A DNA stretch of 7,413 nucleotides from assembly GCA_023386255.1 (NCBI GenBank), contig JAEWKB010000202.1:1-7413 (forward strand), read 5' to 3'. This document shows, piece after piece, positions 1 through 5,283 of this stretch. Each line of letters opens with the position of its first letter. Within the stretch, counting starts at the first letter, position 1. This DNA comes from Bacteroidota bacterium (GTDB lineage: Bacteria; Bacteroidota; Bacteroidia; Flavobacteriales; Flavobacteriaceae). Under the pieces are notes generated by a model that saw only the letters and a program-made list of their open reading frames with translations, was not told the origin of the DNA and ran no database searches. The position numbers and the translations under genes were made by a program.

Positions 1-593
1 TGCAGGACCATACAGACCATCCTATAAGCTTGTATGCTGCCACTAAGAAGTCAAACGAAGTTATGGCTCATACCTATTCACACCTTTTCGGTATCCCCGC
101 TTCAGGCCTTAGATTTTTTACCGTTTACGGGCCATGGGGCAGGCCGGATATGGCTTACTTTGGTTTTACAAAAAAGATTATAGAGGGCGAGTCTATCGAT
201 GTTTTTAATCAGGGTGACCTCATGCGCGATTTTACATACATTGATGATATTGTAGAAGGTATTGTGAGGCTTATGGATAAGCCTCCTTTGGCTAATGAAA
301 AGTTTGATAATTTTAATCCTGACCCTTCAACGTCATTCGCGCCCTACAGAATTTATAATATAGGTAACAATACTCCTGTTAAACTGATGGAGTTTATTGA
401 AACGCTTGAAGATGCTATAGGCAAAAAAGCAGTAAAAAACTTCCTGCCAATGCAGCCTGGAGACGTATATGCCACTTATGCTGACGTTGCCGCATTGTCT
501 GAAGTTACAGGATTTCATCCGGAAACATCTATAAAGACAGGATTGGGCAATTTTGTAGCCTGGTACAAGGATTTTTATAATATAAATGTATAA
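1..593 (+). CDS. UDP-glucuronate 4-epimerase-like NAD-dependent epimerase (5'-truncated by window edge)
   Basis: This is the C-terminal ~196 residues of an extended short-chain dehydrogenase/reductase. The frame is open from base 3, so the gene begins before the window; full-length family members are about 330-350 residues. Visible signatures are the catalytic YxxxK (Tyr codon 33-35, Lys codon 45-47, in [11 protein letters not shown]), then [15 protein letters not shown], and later [13 protein letters not shown]. This combination is characteristic of the UDP-glucuronate 4-epimerase (CapI/GAE) branch, which interconverts UDP-GlcA and UDP-GalA in the cytoplasm. The N-terminal GxxGxxG NAD-binding loop and the catalytic Ser/Thr lie outside the window and cannot be checked. 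The TAA stop at 591-593 is followed 20 bases later by a sugar transferase start, so the two genes are probably co-transcribed. A related 4-epimerase acting on UDP-GlcNAc or UDP-GalNAc (WbpP-like) is possible, but the PWGRPDMA segment favours the uronate enzyme. Confidence 0.9.
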   Translation, partial: QDHTDHPISLYAATKKSNEVMAHTYSHLFGIPASGLRFFTVYGPWGRPDMAYFGFTKKIIEGESIDVFNQGDLMRDFTYIDDIVEGIVRLMDKPPLANEKFDNFNPDPSTSFAPYRIYNIGNNTPVKLMEFIETLEDAIGKKAVKNFLPMQPGDVYATYADVAALSEVTGFHPETSIKTGLGNFVAWYKDFYNINV

Positions 594-613
594 ATGTCCT
601 GTGGCAGAAGATT

Positions 614-1171
614 TTGAAAAGGCTTTTTGATTTTGCAATCTCCCTCTTCGCGCTGCTCATCCTGTGGCCGCTACTACTTGTACTTATTGTAATTGCGTCA
701 ATTGATACTACTGCCTCAGGATTATTCCTGCAGGACAGGGTGGGGCAGCATGGCAAAATATTCAGGATACTGAAAATACGCACCATGAAGGACGGGAGCA
801 GCCTGCCTACAAAATTTGGCTTTTTTTTACGGCGTACAAAAGCTGATGAACTTCCTCAGCTATGGAATGTCCTTATGGGAGAAATGAGCCTTGTAGGGCC
901 CAGGCCTGATGTGCCCGGCTACTATGATAAACTTGAAGGAGAGGCAAGGGAACTGTTAGCATTACGACCCGGAATAACGGGCCCTGCCAGCCTGAAATAT
1001 GCGGATGAGGAAGAACTGCTTGCCAGCCAGCCTGATCCTCAGCGTTACAATGATGAGGTTATTTTTCCTGATAAAGTCCGCATAAACCTGGAGTACTTAA
1101 GGAAGCAAAACCTGCTGTATGATATAAAAATTATTTTATTAACACTTACAGGAGGAAAGATTAACAATTAA
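614..1171 (+). CDS. PglC-type undecaprenyl-phosphate sugar phosphotransferase (bacterial sugar transferase family)
   Basis: This 185-residue protein matches the small monotopic phosphoglycosyl transferases, which move a sugar phosphate from a UDP-sugar to undecaprenyl phosphate at the inner membrane and so start repeat-unit assembly. An N-terminal KRLFDF precedes a hydrophobic segment (about residues 7-29) with a mid-helix Pro19, as in the re-entrant helix of PglC. Then come QDRVG (40-44), KIRTMKD (54-60), the catalytic Asp-Glu pair D78-E79 in KADELPQLWNVL, and GEMSLVGPRPD (89-99). It has only the catalytic core, without the extra N-terminal membrane domain of WcaJ/WbaP-type enzymes. The start is a TTG at 614; I chose it because family members start with this (M)KR-F-D motif at their N-terminus and no in-frame ATG lies between the upstream stop at 578-580 and this codon. 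Neighbouring PglE- and PglF-like genes suggest that its substrate is a UDP-4-amino-6-deoxy or diNAcBac-type sugar; this is inferred. Confidence 0.93.
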   Translation: MKRLFDFAISLFALLILWPLLLVLIVIASIDTTASGLFLQDRVGQHGKIFRILKIRTMKDGSSLPTKFGFFLRRTKADELPQLWNVLMGEMSLVGPRPDVPGYYDKLEGEARELLALRPGITGPASLKYADEEELLASQPDPQRYNDEVIFPDKVRINLEYLRKQNLLYDIKIILLTLTGGKINN

Positions 1172-1218
1172 ATAGGATTAGAATCTTTTTGTACAATAAA
1201 AAGAAGACATAATTAATA

Positions 1219-1226
1219 TACTTTTG
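1219..1226 (+). promoter_or_regulatory. Putative Bacteroidota -7 promoter element (TAnnTTTG)
   Basis: TACTTTTG matches the Bacteroidota housekeeping -7 consensus TAnnTTTG exactly, in the AT-rich 75-base gap before the aminotransferase. It ends 20 bases before that ATG, which would give a 5' leader of about 15 bases. The nearest upstream TTTG (1188-1191) is 27 bases away, longer than the usual ~17-23, so the -33 half is poor. If active, it gives the aminotransferase gene its own internal promoter within the locus. Confidence 0.45.
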
Positions 1227-1246
1227 CACTAAATTTTATCTCATAT

Positions 1247-2386
1247 ATGAGCAATACTAAAATATGGCTGTCAAGTCCGCACATGGGTGGCAGTGAACAA
1301 AAATATGTTCAGGAGGCGTTTGATACTAACTGGGTTGCCCCGCTTGGGCCTAATGTAACAGGTTTTGAGCAGGATTTAGAAAACTACATCGGGCAAAATG
1401 CTTTTGTAGGCGCTTTAAGTTCCGGTACCGCAGCCATACACTTAGGCTTAATATTGCTTGGTGTACAGCCCTGTGATGAGGTAATCTGCCAGAGTATGAC
1501 TTTCTCTGCATCGGCAAATCCAATTATGTATCTTGGCGCCACCCCTGTTTTTATTGACAGTGAAAAAGATACCTGGAATATATGTCCTGAAGCGCTTGAG
1601 GAGGCTATAAAGGACAGGATAGCAAAAGGGAAAAAGCCTAAAGCTATTATTGCGGTACATTTATACGGGATGCCTTATAAAATACAGGAAATTGAAAAAA
1701 TTGCATCGCACTATAATATACCTGTACTTGAGGATAGTGCTGAGGCGTTAGGTAGCAGCTATAAAGGCCGTAAGTGTGGTACATTTGGCAACATCGGCGT
1801 TCTTTCATTTAACGGTAATAAGATCATAACAACTTCGGGCGGAGGCGCGATAGTTACAAAAACCAAAGAAGAAAAAGATAAAATAGTATTCCTGTCAACA
1901 CAGGCGCGCGATTACGCGCCGCACTATCAGCATAGTGAGGTTGGTTACAATTATAGGATGAGCAACATATGCGCCGGTATTGGCCGTGGGCAGATGGAAG
2001 TGCTTGATGACCATGTGGCGTTGCGAAGGAGTATGCATAGTTTTTACGCCGAACTGTTTGCTGATAACGATGCAGTAACACTGCATGAAGAGCCGGATGG
2101 TAATTATTTCTCTAATTACTGGCTTACATCAATTGTTATTGACCCGGAAAAAAGCGGTGGCAAAACACGCGAAGGGCTAAGGCTGGCAATGGAGCAGGAG
2201 AATATTGAGTGCAGGCCGCTGTGGATGCCGATGCACCTGCAGCCGGTATTTGAAAAATACCCGTATTACGGAACTAAAGTATCTGAAAAATTATTTGATA
2301 ACGGCCTTTGCCTTCCTTCCGGATCTAATTTAAACGATGACGAAAGAGCAAGAATCAAAGAAGTTATTACTAATTATTTTGGCTAA
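1247..2386 (+). CDS. PglE-like PLP-dependent UDP-4-keto-6-deoxy sugar aminotransferase (DegT/DnrJ/EryC1/StrS family)
   Basis: This 379-residue protein is a full-length sugar aminotransferase. It should transfer an amino group, in this family usually from glutamate, to the C4 keto group of a UDP-4-keto-6-deoxy sugar in the cytoplasm. Visible landmarks are the N-terminal IWLSSPHMGGSE, the substrate-proximal NWVAPLGP (28-35), the phosphate-binding SSGTAA (58-63), the Asp of EDSAEALGS (D163) that pairs with the PLP ring nitrogen, and the Schiff-base Lys192 in SFNGNKIITTSGGG. That last motif is close to the one in Campylobacter PglE-type enzymes. A late segment near residues 315-335 (ENIECRPLWMPMHLQPVF) is typical of the family. 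The ATG at 1247 is the natural start, since homologues begin just before this IWLSSPH segment. Its keto substrate is most likely supplied by the dehydratase encoded next. The exact stereochemistry cannot be read from sequence. Confidence 0.94.
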   Translation: MSNTKIWLSSPHMGGSEQKYVQEAFDTNWVAPLGPNVTGFEQDLENYIGQNAFVGALSSGTAAIHLGLILLGVQPCDEVICQSMTFSASANPIMYLGATPVFIDSEKDTWNICPEALEEAIKDRIAKGKKPKAIIAVHLYGMPYKIQEIEKIASHYNIPVLEDSAEALGSSYKGRKCGTFGNIGVLSFNGNKIITTSGGGAIVTKTKEEKDKIVFLSTQARDYAPHYQHSEVGYNYRMSNICAGIGRGQMEVLDDHVALRRSMHSFYAELFADNDAVTLHEEPDGNYFSNYWLTSIVIDPEKSGGKTREGLRLAMEQENIECRPLWMPMHLQPVFEKYPYYGTKVSEKLFDNGLCLPSGSNLNDDERARIKEVITNYFG

Positions 2387-2465
2387 AATATTTGTTTATG
2401 AGTGTAAAATAAATATGTTAAAATATTGTACATTTACGCAACAATAGGGTGGGGACCTTTAAATT

Positions 2466-4460
2466 GTGTTGACTTTGGGGAAAAAGAGAAAAAATAATAT
2501 AGGTAGTGCTGTTGAGCATGCGCTGAATAATACCAAAATGTGGCAAAAGATACATAATCTTGGATATTTGCCACGGTGGATTATTTTGCTGCTGGACTTG
2601 CTGGTAATAACCATTACGGGTATATTGTCATACATGATTATTTACCGTACGGGCATTTTATATGTAAAGCCGCACCTTTATATTATCAGCGTACCGGTTT
2701 ATCTGCTTATAAGCCTTTTTACTTTCCGGGTTTTCAGGACCTATTCAGGTATCATCCGCCACTCTTCATACATTGATGCGGTAAAGATATTCTTCTCACA
2801 GTTTACTGCTGCTTTCCTGCTGCTTACTTTCAATACAATTTATAAATCTTTAACAGGTGATCTTGTTTTTCTTAGTATAGGTATCCTTATAAATGCTATA
2901 TTTTCCTTTAGTTGCCTGTTTCTTTACAGGGTGCTTATTAAGCAGTTTTTTGAAAACTACCTGTACAGCGCCCAAAGCAAAAAACTTGTAAAAGCCATTA
3001 TTTATGGTACCGATGCTAATGCCATTGCAGTAGCAAATGCATTAAAATCAGAAGTGCCAGGCAGGTTTAAGCTTGTGGGCTTTATTGATAAGTATAGCCA
3101 GAACAAATCTAAAATGATATTGGGGCTGCCCATATTGCAGCACAAAAAGAAAACTTCTACCCTTATGAGGGTGTTTGGTGCGCAGGCACTTATCATTGCT
3201 GATAAAAGCCTTACCAAAGAAGAAAAACTTGCCATAGTTGACGAATGCCTTGAGTTCAATTATAAGGTATATACCGTACCGTTGGTATCCGACTGGGAAG
3301 ACCAGAAGGAGATTTCTAAAAAGATAAAGAATTTCCAGATACAGGATTTGTTGGAGCGGAAGCCAATTGTACTTGATAATAACTCAATATCTACACAGCT
3401 TAAGGGCAAAACCGTACTTATAACCGGTGCGGCAGGCTCTATAGGAAGTGAGATTGTTCGCCAGGTAATTCAGTTCAGCCCCAAAAAGGTAATCATGCTG
3501 GACCAGGCTGAAACACCGTTGCACCACCTGACACTTGATGTTGAAAAAATTCAGACTGGTGCCCGCATACGCAGTGTCATTTCAGATGTTCGCAACAGGG
3601 AAATGATGGATGCAGTGTTTAGCAAATATCGTCCTGATGTAGTGTATCACGCCGCTGCTTACAAGCATGTGCCGCTAATGGAGGAGAATCCGTCACAGGC
3701 TATATTTGTAAATGTGATGGGGACCAAGATACTTGCCGATCTTGCCTGCAGGTATAATGTTGACAGCTTTGTAATGGTCTCGACAGATAAAGCTGTAAAT
3801 CCGAGCAATGTTATGGGAGCCAGTAAGCGCATTGCCGAAAAGTATGTGCAGTCTATGCAGGATCATTTACGGTTTATCAACAGTGATTGCAAAACTAAAT
3901 TTATTACCACAAGATTTGGAAATGTATTGGGGTCTAATGGTTCGGTAGTGCCTTTATTCACCAGGCAGATTGAAGAAGGCGGTCCTATAACGCTTACGCA
4001 TCCCGATATTATACGATATTTTATGACTATTCCCGAAGCCTGCCAGCTGGTGCTGGAAGCAGGTTCTATGGGTAAAGGCGGTGAAATTTATATTTTTGAT
4101 ATGGGTAAGCCGGTCAAAATCATTGACCTTGCCAAGAAAATGATACGCCTTGCAGGGTTTGTGCCTGATAAAGATATTGAAATAAAGATTGTAGGCCTTA
4201 GGCCGGGAGAGAAGCTGTATGAGGAACTGCTTAATGATACCTCCAAGACGCTTCCTACCCATCATGAAAAGATAATGATAGCGCAGGAAGTGTGTGATGA
4301 ATTTGAGGAACTTGATAGCCTTATTAATGGCCTAATTAATACTGCGGCTACTTTTTCAGGGCCGGAAATTGTTATGCTTATGAAGAAGATAGTACCCGAA
4401 TACATCAGCCTGAATTCGGTTTATAACGAGTTCGACAAAAATGTTGCCGTTAAAGAATAA
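2466..4460 (+). CDS. Membrane-bound UDP-GlcNAc 4,6-dehydratase, PglF/CapD/WbpM type
   Basis: This 664-residue protein combines a membrane part with an SDR dehydratase. Four hydrophobic helices (about 37-60, 69-89, 106-126, 132-157) are followed by a first Rossmann-like domain starting at KAIIYGTDANA (176-186). The catalytic domain has the NAD loop TGAAGSIGSE (320-329), HAAAYKHVPLMEENP (395-409), STDKAVNPSNVMGASKR (439-455) and GLRPGEKLYEELL (577-589). Asp441-Lys442 and Met450, standing where most SDRs have catalytic Tyr, are the known hallmark of PglF/FlaA1-type dehydratases. Long membrane forms normally convert UDP-GlcNAc to UDP-2-acetamido-2,6-dideoxy-4-keto-hexose with retained C5 configuration. 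The start is uncertain. The longest frame begins with GTG at 2466; an ATG at 2538 (residue 25) would give a 640-residue protein with a typical short N-terminus before the PRW-rich first helix. The product is the expected substrate of the preceding aminotransferase. Confidence 0.94.
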   Translation: MLTLGKKRKNNIGSAVEHALNNTKMWQKIHNLGYLPRWIILLLDLLVITITGILSYMIIYRTGILYVKPHLYIISVPVYLLISLFTFRVFRTYSGIIRHSSYIDAVKIFFSQFTAAFLLLTFNTIYKSLTGDLVFLSIGILINAIFSFSCLFLYRVLIKQFFENYLYSAQSKKLVKAIIYGTDANAIAVANALKSEVPGRFKLVGFIDKYSQNKSKMILGLPILQHKKKTSTLMRVFGAQALIIADKSLTKEEKLAIVDECLEFNYKVYTVPLVSDWEDQKEISKKIKNFQIQDLLERKPIVLDNNSISTQLKGKTVLITGAAGSIGSEIVRQVIQFSPKKVIMLDQAETPLHHLTLDVEKIQTGARIRSVISDVRNREMMDAVFSKYRPDVVYHAAAYKHVPLMEENPSQAIFVNVMGTKILADLACRYNVDSFVMVSTDKAVNPSNVMGASKRIAEKYVQSMQDHLRFINSDCKTKFITTRFGNVLGSNGSVVPLFTRQIEEGGPITLTHPDIIRYFMTIPEACQLVLEAGSMGKGGEIYIFDMGKPVKIIDLAKKMIRLAGFVPDKDIEIKIVGLRPGEKLYEELLNDTSKTLPTHHEKIMIAQEVCDEFEELDSLINGLINTAATFSGPEIVMLMKKIVPEYISLNSVYNEFDKNVAVKE

Positions 4461-4485
4461 CCTGTAAATTGTTTTAAAATTAATA

Positions 4486-4493
4486 TATATTTG
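4486..4493 (+). promoter_or_regulatory. Putative Bacteroidota -7 promoter element (TAnnTTTG) before the export lipoprotein gene
   Basis: TATATTTG is an exact match to the TAnnTTTG -7 consensus and lies in the 37-base AT-rich gap after the dehydratase stop. It is followed by only CACC before the ATG at 4498, so transcription would start at or next to the start codon. A convincing -33 TTTG is absent: a TTG at 4469-4471 is 14 bases upstream, shorter than usual. If functional, it would let the export genes be expressed separately from the sugar-biosynthesis genes. Confidence 0.45.
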
Positions 4494-4497
4494 CACC

Positions 4498-5274
4498 ATG
4501 AGTTTACAGGTAAATAATGTAGGGAAAATACTATTGATTTGCATGGTTATTTTCTTAACTTCATGCGCATCTAACAAGAAGATACTTTATATTCAGAATC
4601 CTGCGGAAGCTGCCGGCGCCCTCTCCAACTATGAGAATACGCTACAGCCCGATGATGAACTCCTTATTACAATTACAGCCGACGAGCCGGAACTGGCAAA
4701 GGAATATAACCTGCTGTACCTTAATCTTCAAAGTACAGAAACCCGGAACGCTGCAGACGACAAGCTATATAGCTACCAGATAAACCAGCAGGGTGAAATT
4801 GATTTTCCTGTTATTGGTAAGATAAAGCTGGCAGGCCTTACAAGGATTCAGGCGGAAGAAAAGATCAGGACACTTCTAAAAGATTATATTGTTAATCCCG
4901 GCGTTAACCTGAGGGTTATTAACTTTAAGGTTTCGGTATTAGGGGAAGTAAATAAGCCCGGCCCTGTTGCTGTGCGTGGTGACCGGATTACATTGCTGGA
5001 GGCACTTAGCCAGGCCGGAGACATGACAATTTACGGTAAAAGGCAGGAGGTACTTCTTATAAGGGAGAAAGATGGTGTGCAAACAATTAATACCATAGAT
5101 TTAACCAATAGCGATTTCATAAAATCTCCTCATTATTATCTTGCACATAATGATGTTGTTTATGTAAAGCCAAATAAAACAAGGGTTAACTCGTCCGTTA
5201 TAGGGCCAAACATCACAGTTGGGCTTTCAGCACTATCATTGGTGCTTGCCATTATAACTTTAGCCACCAGATAA
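4498..5274 (+). CDS. Wza-family polysaccharide export outer-membrane lipoprotein
   Basis: This 258-residue protein starts with a lipoprotein signal: hydrophobic residues 11-20 and a lipobox LTSC with Cys23 as the predicted lipidated residue after signal peptidase II cleavage. The mature N-terminus runs ASNKKILYIQNP. A polysaccharide export (Poly_export) domain covers about 49-139, starting LQPDDELLITIT and including GEIDFPVIGKIKLAGLT. One SLBB domain follows from about 141 (FKVSVLGEVNKPGPV) to about 225. The C-terminus ends in one hydrophobic helix (about 237-257) with a terminal Arg. The role is the periplasmic/outer-membrane channel for capsule or exopolysaccharide, working with the Wzc-type protein encoded 9 bases downstream. 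It is much shorter than E. coli Wza (about 380 residues) and shows one SLBB domain, which I believe is common in Bacteroidota. The ATG start is fixed by the signal peptide. Confidence 0.94.
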   Translation: MSLQVNNVGKILLICMVIFLTSCASNKKILYIQNPAEAAGALSNYENTLQPDDELLITITADEPELAKEYNLLYLNLQSTETRNAADDKLYSYQINQQGEIDFPVIGKIKLAGLTRIQAEEKIRTLLKDYIVNPGVNLRVINFKVSVLGEVNKPGPVAVRGDRITLLEALSQAGDMTIYGKRQEVLLIREKDGVQTINTIDLTNSDFIKSPHYYLAHNDVVYVKPNKTRVNSSVIGPNITVGLSALSLVLAIITLATR

Positions 5275-5283
5275 TACATACAA

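Noticed and set aside
1150..1155. A perfect AGGAGG Shine-Dalgarno-like hexamer
   Set aside because: It encodes Gly-Gly near the end of the sugar transferase, and no start codon follows at a usable distance; the next gene starts about 90 bases later.
1177..1190. GATT-AG-AATC followed by five T as a terminator after the sugar transferase
   Set aside because: The stem is only four pairs, AT-rich, with a two-base loop; it could not form a stable terminator hairpin.
2429..2436. TACATTTA as a promoter -7 element before the dehydratase
   Set aside because: It misses the final G of TAnnTTTG and has no upstream TTTG at normal spacing; too weak to call.
3787..3831. Apparent loss of the catalytic Tyr of the SDR YxxxK motif (Met450 instead) in the dehydratase
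   Set aside because: Met at this position with the preceding Asp-Lys is the known hallmark of PglF/FlaA1-type 4,6-dehydratases, not an inactivating change.
3954..4265. A 103-codon open frame on the minus strand
   Set aside because: It is antisense to the dehydratase catalytic domain, including the conserved GLRPGEKLYEELL region; no independent support.
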